From assembly GCA_008828725.1 (NCBI GenBank), contig MEHQ01004504.1, forward strand, positions 186,001 through 250,000: a stretch of 64,000 nucleotides of DNA, written 5' to 3'. Every line of letters starts with the position of its first letter. The stretch's first letter is position 1. Positions 10,183 through 20,975 of this stretch are shown here, in pieces. Made by a program: the position numbers and the translations under genes. This stretch comes from Saccharina japonica. Taxonomy: Eukaryota > Sar > Phaeophyceae > Laminariales > Laminariaceae. The notes beneath the pieces were generated by a model. The model made no database searches and was not told the origin of the DNA. It saw only the letters and a list, made by a program, of their open reading frames with translations.

Positions 10183-12026
10183 GTGACATTATATGTACGG
10201 CCTGCGACAAATGTGTCAGGCTCTTATCTATGTAAACTGTTTCCAACGAGACGATACTCCATAAAACCTGTTCTTCTGTGTTAGTCTGTAGGTTAGGTGT
10301 ATATACTCTGCATAAACGGTCATTTAATAGCAGCGGTTGATATTCTACATCATCATCAGCCGTTGAGGCTTTCAGCCGTTGGTTGGTATCGTGTGTGTGC
10401 GTTGGAGGTGGACACTTCTGTAACTCATGTCTTGAATTAGCCGGGATTCATATATATTTACTGTACCAACAGATATATACGAGGTATATGTCTACAGTAG
10501 GACCTAGGTACCAAATGGACATTTTCCCGGAATACTTTCACTTTTCATCTCCGGCCGCGGGTCTTTTCTCGCGCTGTCGGCTGCGGGGCACGCAGGGGGC
10601 CCGCGTGTACACCGCGGCGCAAGTGCGGGTCCCGGCCGAGGCCCGTGGGGCGTGCTCTGGGCGTTCAAAGTCGCGAATTCTGGCAAATAACTCAGGGGAT
10701 ACGTTCCGACTTGACACCGCCTCGCAAACACTATGGAAAACCTCTCATACGACTGTTTTTTCGTTTTTTCATCCGTATGAACTTTGATGCACGAGACAGC
10801 AAGGACCACACCGACATTGAACGAGGCACACATCAAGCGCCGTGCAGCAGTACAGTAGTTGATACCATGTTGCACATGCGTCTGCTCTCTGTGGGCGGTG
10901 TACAGCAGTAGCAGTTGAACGAGACGCTTAAACAATTTCATGCTCATTTTATGTAATTTTGTAATTTATTTCCAGTATTTTGGAATCTAAGTATTTAATC
11001 GATACGTAGAGTACATACCCAGATCTACGAGTACATACAGTAGTAGTACGAGTACTGCTGAATTTTGGTGTATGTCTCGAGTCTAGACTATAAGATACAA
11101 AGCAGCCGATGCGCCATTTATCGTAGTAAACAGCTATACGAGCAGTAGCAGGAGGAATCCAGCAGATCTAGTTGCATGACAGCTACGAACAACGAGTACT
11201 GTTTTGCTGTGTTCTGTCTTTCATTGTGTATGCGTGTGTGTTTGATGTATGCGATTCCAGCAAAACCTCCACCACTGATTTTAATATCACCCGCGCTTTA
11301 CAGCAGCGACTAAAAACAACAAAACCGCTAATACCCGTCACGGGTATGGATAACGCTTCATACTCGCCGAGAATTTGGGCCCAGGGCACCCGGGTATCCA
11401 GCTGTTCGACAGGCACCCTTAGACGAGTCCTCGGCTGCTAAACGCGTACCAGGGTACCCGCCCACAAGGTATTACGTACGAGTGAATACTCTTATCTAGG
11501 ACCGGGGCGGCACTCGTCGGGCAACAGCTCTGTCATAACTATCTTCTATACTCAGCTGTGCGGCGCAGAACAGTATGGGATCGACTTTAAATCCTACAAA
11601 AAGTAGTTAGATCGACTTCAGAAACAAAACAAGTCGTTGAGCCTGGACACCAAACTGAGGTTTCTTCACACCGACCGGGAGCCCACTGTACCTCAGATGC
11701 GATATCGTCTCGTGACAGTTGTTTCGTTAGGAATGGCCGTCGCTACTACGTTTACAGTCTATGCCACAGGTTTGCTCCAAAAATTAAACTATGAAGCATG
11801 TGCGATCTATTTTCACCTTGCGACACCCCCGGGATTTCAAGTGACCAACATCCCCAAGGGGAACCTTGTATAATATATTATATGTATCATGTATCACCGG
11901 CGGTTGATCCTATTCAACACCACCAGGTGATGTCCACTACAGTATATACTATATGCCGTTCCCATGCGCAAGGGTGAGGCGTCAAAGGAGGCGTTACCTC
12001 ATGGATAGTGGGGGGGGGGTGAGCAA
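10183..12026. other. no confident gene; one GC-rich island
   Basis: A GC-rich patch at about 10550-10680 stands out from the AT-rich surroundings, but neither strand gives a recognisable protein. The stretch 11820-11875 (CCCGGGATTTCAAGTGACCA and AAGGGGAACCTTG) resembles 40530-40590. The remainder is anonymous. Confidence 0.4.
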
Positions 12027-12262
12027 TCCCACGGTAGGGGTACCACTTTTTGGCTCCAAATTTTCTGACCGGTTGAGCTCCGCACGTGAGTAACCATCGG
12101 ATAATATTACTATTTTTTCTGGTATGTTTGTTTTTGGACTACCGCATTGAAAGTTCTGGTCGGGTTGCGCGAACGAATGTTTCCGAAGTCATGTTTCGAG
12201 TGAGATATTGAGCTCATCATGTCAGGGGCTCATCAAATGCTGCTGCGCCCCTACCGTGGGAC
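12027..12262. mobile_element. family B MITE
   Basis: Begins TCCCACGGTAGGGGTACCAC and ends GCGCCCCTACCGTGGGA, so the terminal inverted repeat is TCCCACGGTAGGGG. The interior carries GTTTTTGGACTACCGCATTG and TCGGGTTGCGCGAACGAATG, shared with the copy at 26013-26249. Confidence 0.8.
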
Positions 12263-12763
12263 GACTCGGGTACTAAAGCGCGGGGGGGGTGATATTGTTG
12301 AAATGGGGGGTGAAGCTATGGAATGGGCGGGGGGAATCTTGGCAGGGGGGGGAATAGGGGAAGGGCACCCGTGTATCGTGGGGGGCACTAAATCCTAACA
12401 ACCGCTTCCAGGGTTCCGGCATATCCACCGCTCGTACTCCTGTACACCTCATGCCCCCCGATGATTGTTCTCTCGGTTCATGATCCATTCATTTTTCTCG
12501 GTTATTGTTCCAAATTACCTCAAGAAACCCCTTCTCAAGCACACACCGAAAACACAAACTCTCAGCCACAGTGACGTCACCGGAGTCCAAGTGATATACC
12601 CGGGTCACAGGTATACTCGGTTATACGGGTACACGCGCCGACTCGGGTACCCAGGTGCCTCGGCGAGGGGTGTATTTGTTCCGTTTCGGTGCTCAGCCTG
12701 TATTGCTGCTGATTCTGCTGAGGCTTTTGTTCTTGTATGGGCATGCTAACGCGCTGCTGCGTG

Positions 12764-12915
12764 CCACGCATGCTACGCAGGATAAAGGTGCACCGTGTTT
12801 ATTCAGAGGCGGTCACCTGAAAAGCTCAAATATTACCCCACCCACAACACACATTTTGGAGGATATTATAAGTGCTACGTACGTATCCGATGAGCAATAC
12901 CATTGGCCCAAGTAT
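12764..12915 (+). mobile_element. truncated family A MITE
   Basis: CACGCATGCTACGCAGG, GGTGCACCGTG, CACATTTTGGAGGATATTATAAGTGC, CCGATGAGCAATACCATTGGCC. The 5' half of the element is preserved; the 3' half is missing. Confidence 0.7.
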
Positions 12916-13854
12916 ACAATGGAAGCAGCCCTTCTTTCCCGGCTGACATGAGCTAATAATGTGCTCTACTGTACAAAACAAAAACAGGATACTGCTGCTG
13001 TGCCGTTACACTATCCGTCATAAGTCCAGAAGGCCGTGCCCCGGGAGTACGGATAGCCGCTACTTACTGTTCGACACCCGACAGTGGATTACATCAAATA
13101 TATGCACCGCATTCTTGCGCGGGGAAGGTGGCGGGGTCCAGAGATCGCGTGGCCCTCGTCGTCACCATTAGTAGCGCCCCCCGTGTTCCTTCCAGGCCAT
13201 GTGAAGGTTTGAGCACGGCCCGGCCCCTACTATATACACACCCCGCGTTAATTGGGCTCGCCCATCACTGAATAGAGGTGACGTAGCATAGTGTCGGGGG
13301 CATCGAATATTGTTTGTTTTGGGCGGCTCTCCACACTATAACTTCACTCAGCTATCTCGCCACTGAAATAAAAGTACACGAGATGTTTTTTTTCAACATA
13401 CACCAAGTGGATAAACTCTTGGGTACCTGCCACCAATGCACGTATGTTATATACACCTGGGTGCACCCCCGCTTGCCGGCAACATTGATTTACACATAGT
13501 AGAGTGTCATGGTAAAATAGGGTCCGGGCTCCAAACAATGCCAGACATACTGGTTTGTGCCGTTTACCCGCTGGGTCCAACTTCCCCATCCTCTCCCCTT
13601 CCCCCCGCACCCGTTGCCAGAACCTGAAATTAAATTGGAACACAAACGACATGTATATTTGTGGGCCACAAGCGCATCAAAAGTGCATGCGTATAGTGTA
13701 GCATCGTGTAATACCGGAGCAGGTCGAGAGGCAGGAGTCAGCGAAAGTTGGAGTGAGCATCGGTCGCAGTGTGGAGCTAAGACAAGCGAAGGAATATTGT
13801 CTGGTCCAGTCAGACACTTATCCTCTTTCTATACGTATAGACACGGTGTGTGGG

Positions 13855-13965
13855 TGTGTTCTTCACATTAAACCGTCCTTTCTACCTGTCGACATCCAGC
13901 ACACCCAGTGTCCGTGCCGATTCATCATCCTAAAAAGGTACCAGTTCTGTGGTCACAAAACTACG
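13855..13965 (-). mobile_element. SINE-like fragment, family E
   Basis: Nearly the same sequence as the 9045 and 25205 copies (GTCGACATCCAGCACACCC, AAAAAGGTACCAGTTCTG, GTGGTCACAAAAC). On the minus strand it ends GGTTTAATGTGAAGAACACA followed by a CA-rich tail. Confidence 0.6.
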
Positions 13966-14066
13966 ACACAGCGATACTACGCTCAGTGCAGTACGGTGGA
14001 AGTGGTTGTATACATAGATAGATGGAATATCATGCATGGTGGTAATGGTTGTATAATACGTAGACC

Positions 14067-14415
14067 GTTGGAATATCGGTCAGGGCCACCTTTTCGATGT
14101 TTATTTGGGTTCTATGTTTTGCCCGTTGAAAATCCAAGCTTTTTTCCACGAGTAAATATAGAAGAAGTGCTGCGCGCATGTCATTTTACTGGTGGAAAAC
14201 GAAAATCCAAGCACTTGGTTGTATACATTTATCGTAGATAGGTGGAATATCGGTCAGGGGCACCCTTCAATTTTTATTTTGGTGGTTCTATTTTCTGCCG
14301 GTTGAAAATCCAAGCTTGTACTCGTATTCCACGAGTACATTTGTTTAAAGAATGCAATAATCGACGCTTGTCGTTTTACTGGTGCCACAAAAACGAAACT
14401 TCAAGAGCTTGGTAC
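14067..14415 (+). repeat. tandem pair of ~174-base units, family J
   Basis: GGAATATCGGTCAGGG occurs at 14071 and again about 174 bases later. Both units share GGTTCTATTTTCTGCCGGTT, GAAAATCCAAGCTT and GTTTTACTGGTG motifs. A single diverged unit lies at about 34425-34610. Confidence 0.65.
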
Positions 14416-14668
14416 CAATGAGCACGCCAGTCGAAGTGACATACTTGTGGTCCGTCGTTGTTCCATTATGATTTTCCGTGTCCACGAAGATATTCCGTAT
14501 ACTCGTATTATACACCGATCAAGAAACGGATACATACCCAGCCGGAAAACGACCAAGGAAATGTAGAACGGTCCGAGACTCTAAAGGAGAGTTGTTTTCG
14601 GGCTATTTTGGCAGAACCACACTGACTTCGAACCAATTAAAAAAAAATGGTCATTTTTTGTACTCGCA

Positions 14669-14815
14669 CTTGTTGTTGTTGTTGTTGTTGTTGTCTTCAC
14701 ATTAAAAACCGTGCCGGTCTCTCTATCCAGTACCTCCATCTATCCGTACTAATCCAACACTTGACACGGTCGATTCCCGTGGTCACAGGCTAACTTACCC
14801 AAAAAAGGTATACTG
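14669..14815 (-). mobile_element. SINE-like fragment, family E, next to a TTG microsatellite
   Basis: (TTG)n at 14668-14692 is followed by TCTTCACATTAAA and, ~70 bases later, CCCGTGGTCACAGG. On the minus strand this is TTTAATGTGAAGA followed by (CAA)n, the expected form of a microsatellite-tailed retroelement end. Confidence 0.5.
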
Positions 14816-15348
14816 AAATAAAAGTGGAACCCGAAGGGTCCGCAAAGCGATCAAAGCCAGTCAAAAACAGATAGTCAGGAGCCCTCCGCTCCCCTCTACA
14901 TGCTATGTGAAGGTAAAAAATAAAAATGGAAAAGTCAACATCACCAATCGGGGGTACACGCCCCCTGATACACGCCCCCTGATTCTATCTTGGTGCCCCT
15001 ATAATGCCGGGGTGTTCCGTGCCGGGTTCACACCGGTCAGGCAAACAAATCGAGTCCTCCACCCCGATTATAAACGCAGACATGATACGGGGGAAGGGAA
15101 CTATGGTCCCGTGTGACTGATGTACCCCCGGCCTGCGAGCAGTGTAACTGCAAAAGGTCAAAAGCAACGAAGGGAAAAAGACGAAGACACAGACAAAGAG
15201 ACAAGTCAAAAGTACAAGCACTCACACAGACAAGACCGCAGAGACAACACATTGACACGTCATCCCGAGGGGGTGGTGCAATGGTGCGGCGGTGGGGGGG
15301 AGGGGGAAAAATAACAAAACAAACAAACAAACAAACAGTCCAGGACAG

Positions 15349-15938
15349 TCAATCCGGCACATATCGCGCCACTCGGTCCGCCATTTCTCGCTTGTTTCCT
15401 TCCCTCGCCGATTCGCCCTTCTTCCGCACCCCTCCCGTCCCGTTGGTTCTTGGTGTCTCTTTGTTGTTGCTGCGCTCTTTTTCTCGCTCGGTCGCTCGTT
15501 TCCGGCTAGCCTCCTCTTCTTCCTTGTGCCAGGAGGTCATAAACCTCTCAGCTCCCTGCAGCACTCCCTTGTACCACTGCCTTCCTCCCTTCACCTTCGC
15601 TGCTTCCGCCCAAACTGAATTCGGGATTCCGAAGACACGTCTCTGGTCGTCCGTAGAGCCGTGCGTAGCTCCGAACGCTTTGAAGTCGTCCTTCAGGCAC
15701 GTCTGCCAGTTCCGCTCCGGGCACCCCGCGCCCGGGTCCTTCCCCCCCACCAGCTCCCCGAACATCAGTCGTTTCGGGAGTCGCCCGTCTGGCTGCCTTG
15801 CCACGGCCCCCGCGAACAGTAGGCGCCGTTGCCGGACAGTGGCTTCCACGCTCTGGCACCCGACCCTCTTCAGGGCCTGGGCGTAGGACAGCTGCCGGTA
15901 GGTGCCTTGCTTGCGCTGGTACCCAATAACTGCCCGTC
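15349..15938 (-). mobile_element. 3' remnant of a non-LTR (LINE-type) retrotransposon ORF
   Basis: The minus-strand frame is open from about 15938 to 15349. It begins VIGYQRKQGTYRQLSYAQAL and continues VEATVRQRRLLFAGAVARQ, GRLPKRLMFGELVGGK, RNWQTCLKDDFKAFG. The pattern RRLL-AG-xAR, LPK-RxMFGEL-GGK, W--CL--DxKxF is the recurrent C-terminal signature of LINE reverse-transcriptase ORFs. It lies after the reverse-transcriptase domain and is also common as debris in algal and animal genomes. The frame ends in a Lys/Glu-rich tail (WHKEEEEASRKRATEREKE). No catalytic reverse-transcriptase or endonuclease motif is visible upstream, where the frame is closed, so this is a 5'-truncated dead copy. I am fairly sure of the class but cannot name the clade. 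Confidence 0.75.
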
Positions 15939-16189
15939 ATAAATAGGTTATGACACAAAAGGAGTCTTGGTGCGGTTTTATGGGGCGACGACAGGTGTGC
16001 TCCGCTGTCTGGGTGCAAACTGTAGGGGATATATATATGAAGTTCCTCAAAAACAGATTATTATCTATTTTGCCGTGCAACAAGAAAAAAAGTTGATTTT
16101 CCAAAGGGGGGGTGCGACCCTTTTGGCAGACGTTCGATTTCTTCAGACCAGGAAGGTTGTGTCCATACCGAACAAGCTGTGCTGTTGAG

Positions 16190-16318
16190 CTATAGGGGTG
16201 AAATGTCGATCGGTTGATTGCCCAGCCCGGGGTGATCCTTGTTATTAGGCTATTACCTGTTGAGCTGTAGGGGTAAAAGATAGATCGCTTGCCCAGCCCG
16301 AGGTAATCCATTTAGCGC
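16190..16318 (+). repeat. tandem pair of short ~70-base units, family I
   Basis: TTGAGCTATAGGGGTGAAAT...TTGCCCAGCCCGGGGTGATCC is repeated as TTGAGCTGTAGGGGTAAAAG...TTGCCCAGCCCGAGGTAATCC. A third copy is at 18020-18095. Ends GGTATTACC and GGGTAATC suggest weak inverted termini. Confidence 0.6.
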
Positions 16319-16327
16319 TCTACGATA

Positions 16328-16397
16328 GACCGACGCGCGCTACGATGATAGAGGTAGCACTTTCGGCTGGAATCGTTTCTCAATAACCGGGCTCCTT
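16328..16397 (-). mobile_element. truncated family A MITE
   Basis: CGACGCGCGCTACGATGATAGAGG, TAGCACTTTCGGCTGGAATCG and ACCGGGCTCCTTAGG mark the 3' end of family A in reverse orientation. It is cut by the adjoining family C element. Confidence 0.7.
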
Positions 16398-16601
16398 AGG
16401 GCCCATATTAACGAGTATAAAATAAATTCAATTTGGGAAAAATAAAATTCAAATTCGCTTTTCATTGGTCAACACACGCACCAGCACCCCCCGAGATCCC
16501 AATCTTTGGTGCTGGTGCGCGTGTTGCCAATGCAAAGCGTTTTTTTTTTTTTTTTTTTTTCCAAATTGAATTTTTTTTTTCTTCGTTAAAACGGGCCCTT
16601 A
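16396..16601. mobile_element. family C foldback element, first of three abutting units
   Basis: A long imperfect palindrome. The left arm has TTAACGAGTATAAAATAAAT, TTCATTGGTCAACACACGCA and CCAGCACC. The right arm has GGTGCTGGTGCGCGTGTTG, CCAAATTGAATT and TCGTTAAAACGGGCCCTTA. The arms fill almost the whole ~205 bases. Confidence 0.8.
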
Positions 16602-17440
16602 GGGCCCGTATTAACGAGTATGAAAATAAATCCAATTTGAAAAAATAAAATTCAAATACGCTTTTCATTGGTCAACACACGCACCAGCATCAAAGATTAG
16701 GATCTTGGGGTCTAATCAATTTGAATTGGACGAAAAAACCAAGAAGGTCCCAGGACCTTCTTTTCCAAAGAATTCAAATCAAATTGAGGAGTTGGCCCGA
16801 CTTGGACCGGCATGTCCACGGTGGGCAAACGCCCCCGGTACAATCTGGTCATTTCTTGGTGGCATCGATGACCACGACCGAGGCGACAACACGTGAACCA
16901 CAACCCGAGGCCACCGGGACAACAGCCGCGCCCACGCCTATAGACAACAGCACAGCGTACCCCGGCGGTGGCGCCTCAAAACAATCATGGCGGCCGCAAT
17001 CCCAACTTTCAACCAGCTCGATGCTCCAACCCGATCAAAAACGAGTCGATCGACCCAAAAACAGCATGATACGCTCAAGACTTCGATAACACCATCGCCG
17101 CCCCTGTCTCGCCCGTGGCGTTCCAGGGATCCCTACGCCCACCCAGGAGACCCTGAGAGCGATAGCTTCCTAGCCTGGGCGGTCAAAAGCAAAAGTATGC
17201 TGGCGGCGGCGCGCACGCGTCGACGCATGCTTTCCCTCTCGTCTCCTCTCGTCGATTTTTTTCACCTGGGCGCTGTGGTGACGCATGCTGCGTTTTTTCG
17301 ATTTCATAAATATTTGAACGAGCAATTCACTATTCACTATTCCCCATAGGACGCAAACCACTTTTTTTTTGCGAAATCACATTCAAATAGGATTTTATTT
17401 TCCAAATGAATTTTTGCTGTCTTCGTTAAGATGGGCTCCT
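16600..17440. mobile_element. family C element split by a ~680-base segment
   Basis: The left arm (16600-16710, GGGCCCGTATTAACGAGTAT to GCACCAGCATCAAAGATTAG) and a right-arm remnant (about 17388-17440, TTTTCCAAATGAATTTTTGC to TCGTTAAGATGGGCTCCTTA) enclose 16711-17387. The enclosed DNA is GC-richer and contains the open frame at 16868. A perfect palindrome AAGAAGGTCCCAGGACCTTC lies at 16740. Either another sequence inserted into the hairpin, or this is a longer relative carrying internal DNA. Confidence 0.55.
16868..17092 (+). CDS. uncharacterised short ORF inside a family C element
   Basis: An ATG-initiated frame of 74 codons, beginning MTTTEATTREPQPEATGTTA and rich in Thr, Pro, Gln and Ser, ends in TAA. 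A second overlapping frame (from 16987, AAIPTFNQLDAPTRSKTSRS through DSFLAWAVKSKSMLAAARTR) continues to 17349. The two could be parts of one product broken by a frameshift. The Thr/Pro/Gln-rich start resembles the N-terminal leader of retroelement gag-like proteins, but I see no zinc knuckle or catalytic motif. Composition differs sharply from the AT-rich arms. Function unknown. Confidence 0.25.
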
Positions 17441-17655
17441 TAAGGGCCCGTATTAACGAGTATAAAATAAATTCAATTTGGAAAAATAAAAATATAAATT
17501 CGCTTTTCATTGGTCAACACGCGCACCAACACCAATTTTTATGCCCCAAGATCCTAATCTTTGGCGCTGGTGCGTGTGTTGACCAATGAAAAGCGGATTT
17601 GAATTAAAAAAAATCCAAATTGAATTTTTTTCTTCTTCGTTAAAACGGGCCCTTA
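17440..17655. mobile_element. family C foldback element, third unit
   Basis: TTAAGGGCCCGTATTAACGA to TTAAAACGGGCCCTTAA, with the same palindromic arms (CGCTTTTCATTGGTCAACAC and GTGTTGACCAATGAAAAGCG) around a short centre ATGCCCCAAGATCCTAATC. Confidence 0.85.
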
Positions 17656-17689
17656 ACCCTCAATCGTGGGAAATTTAATTATTGTGTTG

Positions 17690-17853
17690 GAAAATTGTGC
17701 ATTGTATGGTACAGTTGATCCGGTAGCAGTTTTATTTTCCTTCACAATCAGCAGTTTTTGGGTGGGGTACAGAGCTCCTCAAGTGACCACCCTTATAACG
17801 CAAAAACATGGAGCACTTCTACTGCTTGCTGTAGCATGCGTCTCCCCCCCTCC
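17690..17853 (-). mobile_element. truncated family A MITE
   Basis: GGTACAGAGCTCCTCAAGTG, CAAAAACATGGAGCACTTC and GTAGCATGCGTC form the 5' end of family A in reverse orientation. Confidence 0.6.
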
Positions 17854-18019
17854 GAAGGGTGGGATGTTTGGGACTCCGGTACTGTGTACGGCCGCGTCGT
17901 TTCAACACCTGGGGAACCAGGGAGACGTGTTTTTCAGGGACGCACGCGCAAGCGTTCTGTAACGGAAACGTTCGAAGTGAGACTCGATCGAACCCGTGTC
18001 CTCGACGACGTCAACTGTG

Positions 18020-18095
18020 AGGGTATTACCTATTATTGAGCTATACATAGGGGTTACAGATAGATCGATTGTCCAGCCCAGAGGGTAATCTTTTT
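18020..18095 (+). repeat. family I short repeat, third copy
   Basis: GGTATTACCTATTATTGAGC, TAGGGGTTACAGATAGATCG and GTCCAGCCCAGAGGGTAATC match the pair at 16190-16318. Confidence 0.6.
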
Positions 18096-18814
18096 AACAT
18101 TCGGATGGATGCAATCATTTATCATCTCTATTTTACTCGATAGCGGCAAGGGTTCTAAGGTCGAACGGATGTACGTTTCGTTTCGGAATAAAGCTGTCGA
18201 CCGGGTTGTTCTAAGGTAATAAATACCCTACCACGCGAACTCAACTCTTTTTACGGAACACGTCGAAAATCGATGGCGGTTAAAGCGTCCGAAACACCAG
18301 GCATTCAATTCTGGGCAATAGAGACGGCTTTTGTGATCGTGGAGGATCGTTAAAAAAGTACACATGCGACAAAAGCGCGTGGAATGGATGTCCTCTGGTA
18401 CGGGTTGATTTTTCGGCCGCTAGGCATGTTGTGTGTCTTGTCTCTCGAAAAGGTTACGCGTCATAATAACAATACCGACGGTGGGTTGTGGCTAGTGCGT
18501 GTATCTGGTAGACCGTTCCCACTACGAGACCTGCGTGGAGGTTGGAAGCGGGGGGGGGGGTGCGATAAAATAAAATAAAAATTGTCGGTTCTGTTCTGTT
18601 ATGTTCGGTTAAGTTCGGTTCAATTAAAGGTAAATATTTATTTAAATTACAAGGTACAAAGCATACACCTCTTCTTGACATAATGCCCTAAATACAGCAT
18701 GCGTGGTGAGCAGCCAACCACAAGAGCAACAAGTAAGTGAGAACCAAAAGCGTGTACTGGAAGGCACGAATATTGCACCAATAATAATTTGTTTCTCAGG
18801 GCGTGGTCAGTTTT

Positions 18815-18912
18815 GAAGAGCTCTAATTGCCTCACCCATAATAAGCTGCTTCAAACCCGTCAGTCAGAAACAAATCAGCCGAAAAGTGATACCTCTATCT
18901 ATCGTAGCACGC
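18815..18912 (+). mobile_element. 3' fragment of family A MITE
   Basis: CAGTCAGAAACAAATCAGCC, GAAAAGTGATACCTC and ATCGTAGCACGCGTG match the right end of family A. Confidence 0.6.
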
Positions 18913-18999
18913 GTGATTCACACATAAACGGTTCCAGCAAAAAATAACATGCATCTATTAGTGTAGCACGCGTCGGAGGAGTGGGGAGCGGTTATCTCT

Positions 19000-19356
19000 A
19001 TGAGTAGTTTTTGCGTGTTATATACGGTAACGGTGGTTGCGGGGAAATTATGTGCGGGGAAGACGCCTGCTACGTTTGGGGTATACTATGCCGCGCATTT
19101 TCGTCAAAGAAAACAATTTATGACAGTCGTTTTCCCCCTCAGCTGGGAAAATGTGCCCAAACAAATATGGGGGGAAACAATTTCTGCGTTTAAAAACAAA
19201 ATGTTAGATGTGGGCATACCCTACTGGGTATCGGATATCGTGATACGTAGTGTTTCCTCGAAGTCCCGTGTCTGTGCGAAGTTCCAGCCAATCACAGACA
19301 GGTTATTGCACCCCCAGTCGAAGCAAAACTCTCGAGGTACTGTAATTAATAGCTGA
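19000..19356 (+). CDS. uncharacterised 118-residue ORF
   Basis: An uninterrupted ATG-to-TGA frame begins MSSFCVLYTVTVVAGKLCAG. It then has a moderately hydrophobic, protein-like middle (FPLSWENVPKQIWGETISAF, VGIPYWVSDIVIRSVSS) and a Gln/Lys/Ser-rich end. I do not recognise it. No splice sites are needed for this model, and none of the surrounding sequence suggests a partner gene. It could be chance, since the window is long and about half GC. Confidence 0.25.
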   Translation: MSSFCVLYTVTVVAGKLCAGKTPATFGVYYAAHFRQRKQFMTVVFPLSWENVPKQIWGETISAFKNKMLDVGIPYWVSDIVIRSVSSKSRVCAKFQPITDRLLHPQSKQNSRGTVINS

Positions 19357-19564
19357 CAGATAGTTATCATGTCTGGTGGAGAGACTCGTTCAAAAACTGG
19401 AACTATATGGAAATGATTGATTGCAGATTTAAACCTGTTCAAAATGCACGCCTAAATGTTGTCGGCTGGGTGTGGTATTTGCATAGGTCTCCGTATAATA
19501 TTTACTTGCTGTATGTAGTCGTGGCGGTGGCAATCGTCCGACACATTTGCCCATAGGGACGGAG

Positions 19565-19595
19565 AGATATGAAGAGAGAAAGAAAGAGAGACAGG

Positions 19596-19626
<31 letters not shown>

Positions 19627-19646
19627 TGAGAAAGAGAGAGAGAGAT

Positions 19647-19710
<64 letters not shown>

Positions 19711-19717
19711 CTGGTTG
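19565..19717 (+). repeat. GA microsatellite
   Basis: Imperfect (GA)n and GACA-type repeats, becoming pure AG from about 19645 to 19717. Confidence 0.95.
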
Positions 19718-20362
19718 CAACTCACGACACATTACATATGGACATATCGCCATCGGCAGTGCACTGTTGTTGTCGCCGAGGGCAGCAGCGCCTAAGACCT
19801 TGGAGAGCGTAGTAATCAGGGCCAAATACAGGAGTAAAAATAGTGTGTGATATATGTTTAAGTGTATATGGTGAGTCCTAATTGCTATATTTCCCCGTGA
19901 TATTGCATTTTTTGCCCTTCGGCAGTCCACAGGGTATTACGAGTATTCATTCAGAATAAAAGCAATTAACACATCACCACGACAAATACCACCGATCTCA
20001 CACAACCAACTATCCTTCCCCTTCGCTTCTCAGCTCAGTACGCACGACAAACACATTTGTTTCGACTTATATTCAACCTACGCCAGCAAGTTCCTCGGAG
20101 GTGTGCTGCGATAAGCGTGGCACACATTTTGACAGAAACATCTCTGACTGCTGTGATCGAAGCCACCTCGACTTGGAAACTGCCGGGGTTGTCACTGGAA
20201 CAACCATTCGTTTTTATTGGTGTTTTACGCGATATTAGTGGCATGCTTAACAGAGAGAGGCAATAATAGGGTAACCAGCGTGGTAAGGTACTCGTAGCTA
20301 TTTATTGTGGGTGGGAAGCTTCTGGGGAGAGAGAGTGTGAATATCGGAAAAAAAAGTAGGCG

Positions 20363-20696
20363 CAGACGCGTGCTACTGGTGGTGCGAGATATTAGAGGTA
20401 CAGTAGTATTATAATAGCACTCTTTGGCTGAAACGTTTTGTTAATGATCTATTAATAAAGTATTAAAGGCTGCTCCTTAACCCATATAACCGTCGGACTT
20501 TCATTATAGTGTGAGTTGCAATCTGCTTGTTGTTGTATACTTAGGCCATTGATTGCACTGATTGGAGTATTCATCGGGCAGCACTTTTACTTTCCCTCCC
20601 AAAAGGCGTTTTGCATGATGAGGTATAGAGGTCCTCAGGCCACCTTCAGAGAATGTACTGTACGCAGGTGCACCTCTACCGCACGTAGCAAGCGAC
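20363..20696 (-). mobile_element. family A MITE, diverged, with internal insertions
   Basis: The start AGACGCGTGCTACTGG and end GGTGCACCTCTACCGCACGTAGC are reversed family A termini. CTCCTTAACCCATATAACCG, TCATCGGGCAGCACTTTTAC and GATGAGGTATAGAGG are interior matches. It is longer than the family norm because of short AT-rich insertions. Confidence 0.7.
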
Positions 20697-20703
20697 GGCA
20701 CTC

Positions 20704-20975
20704 GACGCATGCTACGATAGAGGTGCGCCATGTTTTTTTTTTCTGACCTCCTAACTTGAACAGCTCCATACGTCGCCCACAATTACGTTTTGGAGGAAAA
20801 TAAAAGTGCTATGTAATACACCCGATGACCAATTCCATGACCTGAGTCTAGCATGAAAAATATTACATACAGTACAAAAATGAAAGTCTGACGAGTTTGG
20901 GTTAAGGAGGAGCCCGATCATTCGGAAGAAGTTTCAGCCAAAATAAGGTATACCTTTATTGTATACATAGAACGC
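20704..20975 (+). mobile_element. family A MITE copy
   Basis: GACGCATGCTACGATAGAGG at the left. GTTTTGGAGGAAAATAAAAG, GACGAGTTTGGGTTAAGGAG and TTTCAGCCAAAATAAGG are in the interior. The right end is degraded (TATACATAGAACGCATC). Confidence 0.8.

Noticed and set aside
15113..15886. 257-codon plus-strand open frame
   Set aside because: It is antisense to the LINE-type fragment whose minus-strand motifs (RRLLFAGAVAR, LPKRLMFGEL) are recognisable; the plus frame is Ser/Arg-rich shadow translation.
19502..19930. 142-codon minus-strand open frame
   Set aside because: Generated by the GA microsatellite, giving an SLSLSLSL peptide.
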